Assembly (NCBI GenBank): GCA_034440575.1
Contig: JAOTOL010001615.1
Coordinates: forward strand, 1,710,001-1,774,000
DNA: 64,000 bases
Direction of reading: 5' to 3'
Origin: Imbricaverruca yamaguchii
Lineage: Eukaryota > Arthropoda > Thecostraca > Neoverrucidae
A program made the position numbers and the translations under genes. Each line of letters begins with the position of its first letter. Within the stretch, counting starts at the first letter, position 1. Shown here one piece after another: positions 36,606 through 48,563 of this stretch. The notes below the pieces were generated by a model. It had not been told where the DNA came from and searched no databases. It saw nothing but the letters and a program-made list of their open reading frames with translations.

Positions 36606-37202
36606 ACTCTTGGCCGTTCTGGATGCCGAATATTTATTAATGTACATACAGCAGTAGCATGCCGGTGTTGGGTATGTACCAGGACGTCGCGAACTATGCA
36701 GTTGTCGAACGTCTCCCGCAATTGTTTCTCGCCGTCGCCGCCGGGGGCGCGCGAGTAGTGATCGGCTCCACCTGTTTTTAACTCGTGACGTTAGCCGTGT
36801 TGACACGGATTTCGCTTCCGCGCGCTTCTGCATAATAGCCTAGGCATGTTAGGCGCTGCCGGTTTGCGGTGGCGTTCGTAAAAATACCAGTACATCTATC
36901 ATTGTTATTGTTAAAAGTACAAAGTGGTTCGTCATGCCTCAAACACACACTCGGGGTGTATTTCTCACTTTGACATGTGTGGGTTTTGTACGGGAACCAG
37001 CGAGCCCGACGGCCCCGATATAATGCCAGCCGTGCCTCTCATATGCGTTTCGACCTGGCCGAGTGGCAGCAACGCACAGCTGGCCGCCGCCGTAGGTCAG
37101 GCAGACGTGTTCGGCTCCCAGCTGCTCCCACCGTCTCCCGTGGTGGCCTGGCGGTGGTTTGGCGGTGGTCAGGCGGCGCCCAGGCGGTGGCCAGGCGGTC
37201 AG

Positions 37203-37290
37203 TGGCCTGTACGGGCTCCGGCCGGGCTACATGGGTGACACGCCAGTGTCGCCACGCTACCGGGCGAGCTCAGCCAGTTTAACATCGTAA
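37203..37290 (+). CDS. Weak candidate terminal coding exon
   Basis: Reads GLYGLRPGYMGDTPVSPRYR, then ASSASLTS and TAA, followed after 12 bp by a canonical AATAAA (37,303-37,308). It would start at the last of several AGs in a ggtggccaggcggtcag-type repeat. The peptide looks protein-like (GYMGDTPVSPRYR) but I do not recognise it and no upstream exon was found. Treat as a guess. Confidence 0.2.
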
Positions 37291-37309
37291 CAGCGTCTTC
37301 AGAATAAAC

Positions 37310-38650
37310 TGGTATTTTGTAACGAGTCGTCGTTTCTAACGGTCCCAAGTAACGATCGCCAGCACGGTGAACAACAGCAGAGCAGATGACAGAGAAATGT
37401 GCGCTACGTGCACATGCCGGGGTGAAGAAGCGACGCTTCGAGTAGAACGGCCTGAGCTCGAGAGCGCCCTAGAGCCCAAATAACTAACGACGTAGCCGCA
37501 ACCTCATGGATACAAATACCAAGGAGCATGAGTGCCGATTGCTATCTGAGGGTCCCGGTGCTTCATAATTTTCACAATTTAACATGGGCGGGCCCTACTC
37601 GTTGTTTTCCCCTCGTTCGTGGTCTATGTTCGACCCACACCATGACACTCCCGGTCAGAAACCACTGATCTCTTTACTTGCGTTTGTTACTTCCACATGT
37701 GTAGTAAAGCACGCCCGTGCTCTACATGGGTCCCTTACACAAATCCGCTGCGAAACCGATCATGTACTTCATGGTGTATGGCCTTGTACCCATGTACCTG
37801 TCTGGTCATATACCCAGTCATATGCCATGACTAGGTACTCATGTACCCGACATCCATTCCGTTCCGTTGGCAGGTGACTCCACTAGCGCTAAAGCACCAT
37901 AGTGAACCGAGAGAGGTGCAATGTCCCCAGTTACTGGGTGGAGGCGGCTTTGTCCTGTGTAGAAAACACGCTGATTGTGGTTAAAAAAACTCGATCGGTG
38001 TGCACACTACTCAGCCAGGGAAAACAACGATGAGCTGCTGCTGTGGTAAGTCTGGAAAGACGTCGACATAACCTGTTACTTGATTTAAAAAAGAGAAACG
38101 CACTACTATCTGTCATCTTGCGTGACCATCACCGACGTTATTAAAACATTTGATACCGTTATCGCTACCGGTTGCGATACCGATGTTACCGTCGTGGCGA
38201 TTGAGCCCGCCGAGTGTCGTATAATCTTGTATTTTCGCCTCATCGAGTACATGACAATCAGACACAACAATTACCACTAGAACACTATCGACGGTGCCGA
38301 CATGGGGTGCACATCCGGATGGTAGATGTCCTCCGGCAGGTTGGCGAACTCGTCGGCCGTCAGAGCGGGCGCCGGATCCTTCCCCTTCCTGCCGCACACA
38401 ACCACCAGCGTCAGGTGACGTCACGCGGGTACACAGCACGGGATGGAGCAGCGCGCCGCGTACCGGTGCAGCAGCGGTCCACGCCGATATCAATCAACCC
38501 GCCACGGGGCTCCACGAAGAGCCGCGACAGGTACAATCAGACAATCAGAACACTCTCTTTCAGACTACAGTGGTGCAAATCGCTAACGTCCAGCACTAAC
38601 GAAAGACCCACGAGGATCGGACCGTTGGTGCCTGTCCGCTCAAATATGCG
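37310..38650. other. No gene recognised
   Basis: Unique-looking sequence without an exon, repeat family or structure that I can support. Confidence 0.3.
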
Positions 38651-38654
38651 ATGC

Positions 38655-39510
38655 TCCCTATCAAATGACGGCTATGTACTCAGGCCTAGTCTGATGACGG
38701 CTCTATACCCAAGTCTAGCCTGATGACGTCTCTATATCCGGGTCTGGACTGATGACGGCTATGTACCCAGGTCTAGCCTGGTGACGGCTATGTACGCAGG
38801 TCAAACCTGATGGCTATGTACCAAAGTCTAGCTTGGTGACGGCTAATATATCCAGGTCTAGCCTGATGACGGCTCTGTACCCAGATCTAGCCTGGTGACG
38901 ACTATGTATTTAAGTATAGCCTGATGACGGCCATGTACTTAGGTTTAGCCTGATAGCAGCTATGTACTCAATTCTAGCCTGGTAACGGCTATGTACTCAT
39001 GTTTAGCCTGATGACGGCTATGTACTTGGGTCTAGCCTGATGGCAGCTCTGCACTCAAGGCTAGCCTGATGACGGTTATGTGTTCAGGTGTAGCCTGATG
39101 ACGGTTATATATTAAGGTCTAGCCTGATAACGGCTATGTACTCATGCATAGCCTGATAACGGCTATGCACTCAAGTCTAGCCTGATAACGGCTATGCACT
39201 TAGATCTAGCCTGATGACGGCTATGTACTTGGGTCTAGCCTGATGGCGCCCTGTGCTCAATACTAGCCTGATGACGGCTATGTACCCAGGTCTAGCCTGA
39301 TGACGGTTATGTAGTAAGGTCTAGCCTGATTAGGGATATGTACTCAGGTCTAGCCTGGTGGTGGTGGCCAGGCGCTCAGATCTAGCCTGATGACTGCTAT
39401 GTACCCAGGTCTAGTCTAATAACAGTTATGAATTCAGGTTTAGTCTGATTACGGCTATGTGCTCAGGTCTAGTCTGAGACGGCTAGGTGTTCAGATCTAG
39501 TCTGATGACG
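38655..39510. repeat. 29-bp minisatellite, about 29 copies
   Basis: Units join tagcctgatgacggctatgt to a short acccaggtc segment. Individual copies are strongly diverged (transitions and 1-3 bp indels), so this array is older than those at 9.3 or 48.6 kb. Confidence 0.9.
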
Positions 39511-39600
39511 AGGGAGAGAAGCGTAGATCCCTGCACCATCCAAACCCAAAACTGCTCATATCCGCTCTCGGCCTTCCCGGTCTCAAATACCGTAACCTCG

Positions 39601-39758
39601 GCTGGTTGGTTATCGGTTTTACGACACGACTATTGAGTGCTATAGCGTCGCCAATCTCTCACGCCTAGTGATCGCGGGCGAAGTGTAACCGACAGGTGAG
39701 ACACGAATCCACAATCTTTCGATTGTGAGATGGACGCCCCTAGACTACTCGTCCCCAC
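39601..39758 (-). mobile_element. tRNA-derived SINE, family 2, copy b
   Basis: On the minus strand it begins ggggacgagtagtctagggg (box A region), has box B-like ttcgtgtctcacctg, and ends in cgtaaaaccgataaccaacc. Same family as the copy at 61,255-61,417 but more diverged. Imperfect flanking duplicates of accgtaacctcg / accgtatcatcctcg fit a decayed target-site duplication. Confidence 0.75.
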
Positions 39759-42670
39759 CGTATCATCCTCGACCATGATGTATATGACACGGAAAACTGC
39801 ACTTGCATGATGCACAACTATGAGGACTACCTTGGTGAAGATGGGGTGATGAACATTCTGAGGATTATTGTCTATATATATTATCGCATAGTCTAGTGTA
39901 CACTCGCAGAAATAGTCTAGACCAAAGAGGAAAGCATGCAATATTTGAGCCAGCAAACCGCGAAGCTGACCAGAGACTTTGTGACTGACAATGTCAGCAC
40001 TTCACCTCACAAAGGCTACTGCCAAGAGGGCCGAAGTGATTGTCTAGTACGATTTCGCTGAAAATTATAAATTTGTGGCGCAGGATGCGGATAGAGGCTT
40101 CCACTTGGATTCATCCCAGTGTGCGGTGCACCCGTTTGTAGTCTATTGGCGTGAGGACGAGGTCTTAGTACCTTAGTACTAAGACATCGTCCTCCTTAGT
40201 ACTAAGGTCTTAGTACGAGGACGAGGTCTTAGTCTTAGTACCCAGGACGAGGTACTGTCTCATCAGAGCCGCTCCTGCATCTCTGACGACACAAAACGCA
40301 ACACCACGCGACATGGTGCATATGTTGCTGCAACGGCTTATCTAAAAAATTCGCGCCATAGTGCCTGACCTGAAATATGTGTCACCATCAGACAGATCTT
40401 GGGATATCCTGTGGCCTTTTGTCACATCTCATGGTAAGGGTGCTTGCGACGACATAGGGGGGGCAGAGCCAGGCGTGCCGCGACTCAAGAGAGCCTCAAG
40501 CGCCCGCTTAACAACCAGGTACTGACAGCGGAGGTCATGTTCGAGTGTCAGTCGCACAAACTAGTCAGCTGCATCAAGTTCGTATTTGTATCAAAGCAGG
40601 AGGCAATGGACGTCACAAGCCACCTTACCGAGTGCTTCCCGAAATAAATAACGGTGAAGGAAACACAAGGGAACAAGTTGGCACGTGACCCACAGCACCG
40701 TAATAGTTAATGAACTGTTTACCGACGCGGGGAGTGTGTCAATGGTAGTTGGGTAAAGTGAGACGTGTTAGTGTGCGAGCTGATACAGTTTGTGTTGATT
40801 AATATCATTGCGGTGACATCATCAGTCTGAACTTGGATTCTGACAAGACATGGGATGATCTGCAGATCTGTAGATCATGACATTGCGTTACATGATACTG
40901 TACTACAACATATTATTGTATTGCATTACATTGTGTAATTATGTTACTATATTTTGGCACGCCGACGGAGACGGCTCATGATACAATGCGATTCATTTCA
41001 GGCTCAGCATGTGTCAATGGATGCGTCCGCGCCAAACTCGTTCTTGGGGTTTAGGGGCGCAACGACTGCTGTCATGCAGCGCTGAATTCGTTCACAAGCA
41101 GTTCAAGATGAATGTGATTGCACAGTCAATGAGGTTCATCTTTTCGTCTCCAGAATGTGGGATTTGAAACGCTAGAAGATTGATATTACAGTGACTGGCG
41201 ATGATAAAAACCCTTCAGTGCTGTCGGTGGAATACGATTGTACATTTATTGCGAGGCTGACATTGAAGGAGAAAAATGTTGCATAAGGTGAAACATTTCT
41301 ACTACTTTACTCCATACAAATGACGGTCTAGGATTTAGGACTGTCTTCCGAATTTTCGAAATAGCGTAGTGACTGTCCCAAATATCACACTAGGTCACGT
41401 TATCTTAGCTAACAAACTCACGATTTCAAAAAACGAGTCAACAAAAATTTTGAAATTTATCTAAGATGCAGTGGATCATGACGCGCTCAGCGATATATAG
41501 CTTCGTGCAATTTGTGTTAGTCTTCATTGAGTTTCAGGTCCCCAAAGACTTAGATGACCTCTCAAAAACTTAGATACTATAACTCCTTAACCATCGCTCC
41601 GGTCTTTCCCAAAATTGCGCGGCTGGATTATCGAGACAAACTAACCCTATATAAGTGTTTTTATCCACATAAAAAGAGTCATTTGGCCCCTTCACTTGTC
41701 CATTTATCGTGGAATGAGCTACATACCATAATCCGGAGACATTTCTGCCATTTGTTAACCCTTGCCCCCACAACAAGCTAGAGCAGTTGTGCAGAACAAC
41801 ACTCAAGATCAGATGACCGACATTCTCATCCCATCACTTGCCACGAATATCAAAAGGCTTGTATTTCAGCAATATACTGTTCTAAACCAATGTTAAAACA
41901 GGTCACGGTAAACTAGGGCAAAAACAACCATGCATGCTTTGGGACATGAATAGAAAGCACCATTATGAAATTTCATATGTACCTTGTGTGAAACTTTGAG
42001 GGAGGTTTCTTTACGTATTTACCACTAATATGCATAATACATATTATCAATAGTGAGATATATAGGCGCTTGCAGATGCCACGAGTAGTTTGGTATAAGG
42101 ATGGGCGAACACCACGACCAACCCCATCTTTGAGTGAGCGTCAGATATAAATACAAAATAGTTGATATTTGTCAAGAAAGAATATGCAAGTAAAATATCA
42201 AATATATGTATCATATGACATAGAAAATTGTACCAGGATTTTAATCTTTCAACTTTGCCCAGCAGCTCCACCCATACCAGAAACTGAAAACAATAGTATT
42301 CCTTGCACCTTTAATTGACATATTATTACCTTGAAAATTGCCTAAGTCAGTCAAGATGTCTTGAGGAAGCAAAATTGTGAACCAAGGATGGACATATGCT
42401 TCCGGTTCAGTGTCGTTTTCCATTCAAATAGAAAACTTTTGACACATTGTAGAGAAAAGGTATTGGAACCCATGTAGGAAAAGTTGTGTTCGGTGGCAAT
42501 TTGCACCCAACTGTCCGCGGTTCAGAACACTGCTTTGCTCGTGTTTTAGATCTACATATCTGAGATATGAGCATATTCCATTAATTCTTTACAAAATCTC
42601 CTCTTTGAACATATGCAAAACAGTGCTAAGCCTTACAAAAAAAACCTACGACACGGCCATGGTGCAGCTG
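39759..42670. other. No gene recognised; one inverted repeat
   Basis: If the true end of MRPL3 lies beyond the exon at 42,671, it should be in this stretch, but I found no exon matching the family C-terminus. Only the inverted repeat at 40,153 stands out. Confidence 0.3.
40153..40194. repeat. Inverted repeat with 18-bp arms
   Basis: Arms gaggacgaggtcttagta and tactaagacatcgtcctc with a 6-bp loop; two mismatched positions. Partial extra copies of 'gaggacgaggtcttagta' follow at about 40,216-40,250, so the motif is both inverted and directly repeated. Confidence 0.85.
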
Positions 42671-42781
42671 TTACCTGAGTGGCAGCAAGGTGTCGTGGAC
42701 GAGCAGATAGCTGTTGTGGTCGCCGGGCACGGCCGGACCCAGCACGTACAGGATGTCATGCTTCGTGTTTATCCGCAGAAT
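42671..42781 (-). CDS. MRPL3: MRPL3 (uL3m), last recognised exon
   Basis: Starts after ttacttcag and reads ILRINTKHDILYVLGPAVPG, then DHNSYLLVHDTLLPLR and TAA. It continues GLK from the preceding exon (phase 0) and matches the conserved GLKVWRINTKHN.IYV...VPG block of mitochondrial uL3. The apparent stop overlaps a good donor (ctcag|gtaaca). The vertebrate protein continues for several dozen residues, so either the protein ends early here or it splices to an exon I did not find. Confidence 0.85.
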   Translation of the reverse strand: MLRINTKHDILYVLGPAVPGDHNSYLLVHDTLLPLR

Positions 42782-43448
42782 CTGAAGTAACGTACAGCTT
42801 GAAAACAATGTTGGATGGCCTGTGACGGTATTAGTTCTTTTTTAAACATCAAGGTGAAAATATATATTTATTACAGTGCCCAACGTTTCGGTGTCATACC
42901 TTCTTCAAGAGCAAGCAAAGAGTGAACAAGTTTTCTCGTGAGAAATGGCACAATGCACGACATGAAACGAGGTTTTGAATGATCAAAATGTTTCATTATT
43001 TGGACTCAGTCTGGACAAAGCGACTTTTAAAGCCAGTATTACGACATTTATTGATGGGTCTTCTAAAGCTCTAATACAGCACAGTTTTTTAGTTACAGCA
43101 CAAGACAATGACACATTCATTATAAGAACATTTCCGTTAGAAATATGCACACTCGAACGATTAACATTCAGTCCCTACAAAAACTTGAGCAATCAGCCCG
43201 CTCAATGGCTATTCAGCAATGTTACCTATGAGGGAATGAGAGGGGGGATGGAGGAAGGCGGGAAGGAGAGTGAGAAAGATAGAAAGAGAGTGAGTGAACG
43301 AGTAAGACAGGGTTAGATATCCAAAGAGCTAGAGGGAGAAAGAGCGAGAGAGAGGAAGACAGAAAAGCTGGAGAATGGGGAGGCAGGGGCAGGATGGAAA
43401 GATGGAGGGAAGGGTTTTTGTGGTTTCTGTTTTTGCGCATCCCGGATC
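42782..43448. other. MRPL3 intron sequence
   Basis: Contains a purine-rich gagaga-type tract at about 43,220-43,420. No other feature recognised. Confidence 0.4.
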
Positions 43449-44030
43449 TCATCGGTGTAGTTCCATTTGTATAATCCTAGTTGTTATGTTGGCTATCTTG
43501 AAAAACCGCGTGTAATTATATGTTGTCGATTCTGTAGCGATACAGGCTGCTTCGGCAGCACGCCTTCGAGTCTGTGTCAGGTTGTGCAAATGGACAGCCC
43601 GATTCCAGTTTGGAAGCTGTCTTTCCCTATCTGCATGCACTATTAGAGCGTTTGCCGTCCGATGTAGTCTCAGATCAGCTTTGTATTCGCTTAATCGCTT
43701 GGGCAACTCTCTATCTGGCTCACCAAAGTAAGCCTTCTGGCACGCACCGCACGGTATCTCAGGGTTAAAATAATGGTTTTTCGTTATGTGTGGGATGTCG
43801 AAACGAGCACAGTATGATGTCGAAATTTCCCATGTTAGAAACGTCATTTAAAATGCTTTTGATGCCTCAGGCACAAATTCAAGCTCATGGTGTAGGCACT
43901 TAGAGCTGATGGCGAATGTTCCAAGGAGCAGGATGTTGATACTCCTTGGAGAAAGATGTCGATTGAGCGTTCAGAAAGTGGGATACTCCACCCTATTTCA
44001 CGAATAATTTATCACTGCGGTATCTTATAT
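43449..44030 (-). pseudogene. Penelope-like element remnant with GIY-YIG domain
   Basis: The open frame 43,847-43,449 (minus strand) contains IPCGACQKAYFGEPDRELPK, then RLSEYKADLRLHRTANALIV and HADRERQLPNW. This is the GIY-YIG endonuclease region found at the C-terminus of Penelope-like retroelements (I.C..C.K.Y.GET.R.L..R..EHK). The reverse transcriptase that should precede it is not recognisable. The flank at 43,765-44,010 recurs at 53.5-54.05 and 58.1-58.6 kb. Sits inside an MRPL3 intron, same strand as the gene. Confidence 0.75.
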
Positions 44031-44260
44031 GCAGCACTGTCTTTGGGAAGTCGTTGGGAGGGGCAGGCGAATCGCTCTCCGTGCCGCGATATGTGAGAGG
44101 CCCTCCGGCGCGTGCTGATGAAAATATAATCGCACTGCTTCCGCTGCGTGCGTAATCGTGAAACTGCACCTTCACGTCCAATAACGACCAGTGACGTCAC
44201 GCACACCATCGTGACGTATACAGTGACGACGGCCGGACACCGGGCAGGGAAGGCGCGTAC

Positions 44261-44450
44261 CTTGAGGCCGCGCAGGCTGCGGTACCGACTACCCATGTGT
44301 CCGGGCATCTTCTGGCCGGGCCAGACACGCGCCTTGTTGGCGCCACTGCCGATGGCGCCGGGCCGGCGGTGTGTCTTGGTGGCGCCGTGCGTGGCCGGCT
44401 GGCCGTGGAAGCCCCACCGCTTCATCACGCCCTGGAAGCCGCGCTCCTTC
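44261..44450 (-). CDS. MRPL3: MRPL3 (uL3m), exon with the core uL3 motif
   Basis: Mitochondrial large-subunit ribosomal protein, near the peptidyl transferase centre. Starts after gtgtacacag (one base completes Thr) and reads [20 protein letters not shown], then [20 protein letters not shown] and [20 protein letters not shown], ending GLK|gtacgc. This block ([27 protein letters not shown]) is the most conserved part of bacterial and mitochondrial uL3. 190 bp, phase 2 in and phase 0 out. Its first bases and acceptor are repeated upstream as a short minisatellite. Confidence 0.96.
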
Positions 44451-44805
44451 CTGTGTACACACCGTCGGCAGATGAGAAATGTGGCGCTCCTTCCTGTCTA
44501 CACACCGTCGGCAGATGAGAAATGTGGCGCTCCTTCCACCGTCGACAGGTTAGGAATGTGGGGGCGGGGATGGCCGAGTGGTTAAGGTGTCGGGCTCTGG
44601 GTACCGAAGGTCCCGGGTTCGACTCTAGCGCCACTCAGGATATTTCCCAATTTCGCGGCCCACCGGCGAAACAGTGTGGGCGGCGCCATCAGCCGTGAAT
44701 GTGCATAAAGTGTGTCGTGAACCAACCAATAAACGGTAAGGAATGTGGCGCTCCTTCTTGTGCACACACGGTCGACAGGTAAGGAAGGTGGCGCTGGACG
44801 TATCG
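44441..44805. repeat. 43-bp repeat containing the MRPL3 acceptor, split by a SINE
   Basis: gcgctccttcctgtgtacac + cgtcggcagatgagaaatgtg is present at the exon edge, again at about 44,484, degenerately at 44,527 and beyond the SINE at about 44,748. On the gene strand each unit holds an acceptor-like (g)tacacag followed by the first exon bases gaaggagcgc. Confidence 0.85.
44562..44734 (+). mobile_element. tRNA-derived SINE, family 1, copy a
   Basis: About 173 bp. It begins ggggcggggatggccgagtg; box A is tggccgagtggttaagg and box B is gggttcgactct, a Leu/Ser-type tRNA head. The body is gcggcccaccggcgaaacag and the end is gaaccaaccaataaac. Flanked by ggtwaggaatgtgg on both sides, either a target-site duplication or part of the host repeat. 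The head is a poor cloverleaf, so not a tRNA gene. Confidence 0.9.
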
Positions 44806-46084
<1,279 letters not shown>

Positions 46085-46198
46085 CGGTCTACAATCAATA
46101 TTTGCATTACGCCTCCATGCGGAGTTTTTCTACTTCTTTTTTCACAAGTGGAAGCAAGTTACTACATGCGTCTGTCCAGTCCACTCGGCGTGACTCAC

Positions 46199-46359
46199 GT
46201 TTTGCCGTACACGTCGACGTAGTCGCCGACGCTGAAGTGGGTGGCTCTGAGTCTGGTGCCCGGCGCCAGCAAGGCCTCTGGGCTCACTATGAACCGAGTC
46301 AGCCGGCGCGTAGGCATGATGCCCGCCTCGGTGAACAAGTTGGCGTACTCCTTGGTGTA
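46199..46359 (-). CDS. MRPL3: MRPL3 (uL3m), exon
   Basis: Starts after ctgccgacag in phase 0 and reads YTKEYANLFTEAGIMPTRRL, then TRFIVSPEALLAPGTRLRAT and HFSVGDYVDVYGKT, ending at ac|gtgagt (phase 2). HF.VGDYVDV..KT matches the HF.PGQYVDV.AKT block of the human protein. 161 bp, phases fit both neighbours. Confidence 0.93.
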
Positions 46360-46399
46360 CTGTCGGCAGATCGTTGCTGCGGTGAGACCGGGGTTGAAT

Positions 46400-47416
46400 C
46401 TTTAGATCATGGAATTATGTATCTTGAGGAAGATGCTTGGGTTTCATCCAACACAAAGGGGATAGCTTCCTTTCTATTTGTGACATAATGAGCCCATTTT
46501 GCACTTTCCAGTAAGTTCTGGGTATTTTTTTAAAAACAGTACGTTTGTAGTCATGATCGGACAGCCTACTCAACCTCCAAGTGATGAAAATAAACATTTT
46601 TATGGGTATGTTAATATTCTGGATGACAAAAAAACAGCATGTTTTTAGCCCCGGATGGTGGTTGAATTCCTGCTTGTTAGAGCTCGGTGGAGCCAGGTCC
46701 TTTCCTTCGGTGCCGATTCGGTGGATTTACAACAGACAAGTGTCGGAAAACAATGAACAATGACGAACAATAATCTGGCAACTATTGCACTTAATGGGGT
46801 CTTCCACACTGCACAGCCAGTCTTCTGTCAGGTAGGCCATGACGCTGGGAATAGCCACTCCATGGCATCGCACAGTATAACCAAATTCACAAATGTTCGT
46901 TAACACGGCGCATGCTAAGACAAATATGTGCATTGCAAATCATATGTGCTCCACTGGCATCTACCCTGGCTGAAATAAATTACAGCATCCTCGGGATGTC
47001 CGACAAAAAAAACCCACAGAATTATAATATTAAAGACGGATGATAGTCAGCATAATTATCTTTAGCTTCGTGCTCATGTATGGCTGCATCTTTGCGTGAA
47101 TGTATGATTTATTATATTGGTTACATGTCTTGCACTAAGCAATGTAAGCCCTCATCAGCATCTCATTCGGAGCCAAAAATTAATTTAGGCACACTACAAT
47201 CTCCAGGTTCGCAGGCCACCGCACCGTCTTTGATCTGCGACAGGGTTGACGGCCTCTTAGCGGTCCGGAGGCCATCACACGACCCGAGGAATACCACAGG
47301 GTGGGAGACCATCGCACGATCTGAGAAACACTCCCCATGTGTGGTTATATCGCAGCTCCAGACTGTTGTCAGGGTGTGGGGAGCGTTTCATGCCCCCGAG
47401 GAAAGCCCAAACTCAC
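46400..47416. other. MRPL3 intron sequence
   Basis: Between the exons at 47,417 and 46,359. No repeat family or additional exon recognised. Confidence 0.4.
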
Positions 47417-47554
47417 CTTGCGTGGGTCATCCTGATCGGCGCCTACCACCAGACCAGCCAGGTGGCGGTACTGGCCCTTCCACTTGCGCTGAATCACCTC
47501 GCTCTGGTTCAGCATCTCCGGCGTCACCTGGCGCACCACGTGGTTGTCCCCGAC
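47417..47554 (-). CDS. MRPL3: MRPL3 (uL3m), exon
   Basis: Starts after gtgctggcag and reads VGDNHVVRQVTPEMLNQSEV, then IQRKWKGQYRHLAGLVVGAD and QDDPRK before aag|gtgagt. It aligns with the VQDCHVLKY segment that follows TLLQ in the human protein; the preceding exon ends TLLH. 138 bp, phase 0 at both ends. Confidence 0.9.
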
Positions 47555-47759
47555 CTGCCAGCACGACGCACGTGCCAGGCGGACGAGGCGCAGTGGCAGA
47601 CACTGTCATTAACACATGGCCAAGAACCACCGCCAGGCTCCGAGGATAATTATGTTGGCCATGGTAACAAAAACAAAGTGTCATCATCAGAAACTAAAGA
47701 CAAAAAGTTATGCGTCTCCTGGATCAGCATACTATGTTCGTAGCTTCCGAATTGTGACA

Positions 47760-48095
47760 TAATCTAGTCACATAAAACATACTGCATCGAAAATAAATGT
47801 TGCATCGCCCTTCTCCCTTCGTCACAATCCTGGCAATCATAGTATCATTATCATTGTGGCCGTCTAAAACGTTCTCAAGGCAGCCGTATTTTTTAGATCA
47901 TTACAACGCACGGGCTAGATTCGCATCTTGGTACGCCATTGAGAAATGCATAGTATGTAGTCAGTAGCCTATCTCTATTACTCAATAAAATTGAATATGG
48001 ACACAGCATGATGATGTTCTCTTATGTTGCATGGTTTGGTTCAAGTATTAAGCTTAGCCAAGGAAGCAGGCACGACAAACGTCACCGGCACGTCA
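47760..48095. other. MRPL3 intron sequence
   Basis: Nothing recognised apart from the minisatellite that starts at its right edge. Confidence 0.4.
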
Positions 48096-48353
48096 CCGTC
48101 ACACACCACCCACGTATGGTAGAGTTGCGAACATACATCACCCGCACAACACACCACCCACGTGTGGTAGAGTTGCGAACAAACGTCACCGGCACAACAC
48201 ACCACCCACGTGTGGTAGAGTTGCGAACATACATCACTGGCGCAACACAAGACCCACGTGTGGTAGACTTGCGAACAAACGTCCCCGGCACAACACACCA
48301 CCCACGTGTGGTAGAGTTGCGAACATACATCACCGGCACAACACACCACCCAC
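48096..48353. repeat. 48-bp minisatellite containing the MRPL3 splice donor
   Basis: About 5-6 units of cacaacacaccacccacgtg + tggtagagttgcgaacatac. On the gene strand each unit reads cgcaactctaccac|gtgggt, a copy of the end of the adjacent MRPL3 exon (cgcaactctgctgcac) plus its donor gtgggt. The array runs directly from the real donor into the intron. Confidence 0.9.
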
Positions 48354-48563
48354 GTGCAGCAGAGTTGCGGTGACGTGCTTCCCGTTTTTCAGCCACATTA
48401 GGTGGACTCCAATCTTGCGTGCGATGATGCCGGTGCGATGTACACCGGGCGTGTACGGCATCGGCACCGGATCTGGCTGCTGCCGCAGCGGCGACTCGTA
48501 CCGGTCCATCACCACCTCCCGCAGGAACGACTCGTTGTCGGTGCTCAGGTGCTCGGGCCGGTA
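48354..48563 (-). CDS. MRPL3: MRPL3 (uL3m), first recognised exon
   Basis: Starts after ctgtctgccgccag in phase 0 and reads YRPEHLSTDNESFLREVVMD, then RYESPLRQQPDPVPMPYTPG and VHRTGIIARKIGVHLMWLKN, ending GKHVTATLLH|gtgggt. This fits human EHLSEENVPF..., WEPGS.R.GLIA.K.G and KHVVTLLQV. 210 bp, phase 0 at both ends. A mitochondrial targeting sequence and start must be in an upstream exon, probably beyond the 2-kb array; I could not find it. The exon is flanked on both sides by minisatellites that copy its own splice sites. Confidence 0.93.

Noticed and set aside
44562..44650. tRNA-Leu/Ser gene
   Set aside because: Box A and B are present, but the acceptor stem does not pair and the unit continues into a shared SINE body; a second copy exists at 49,455.
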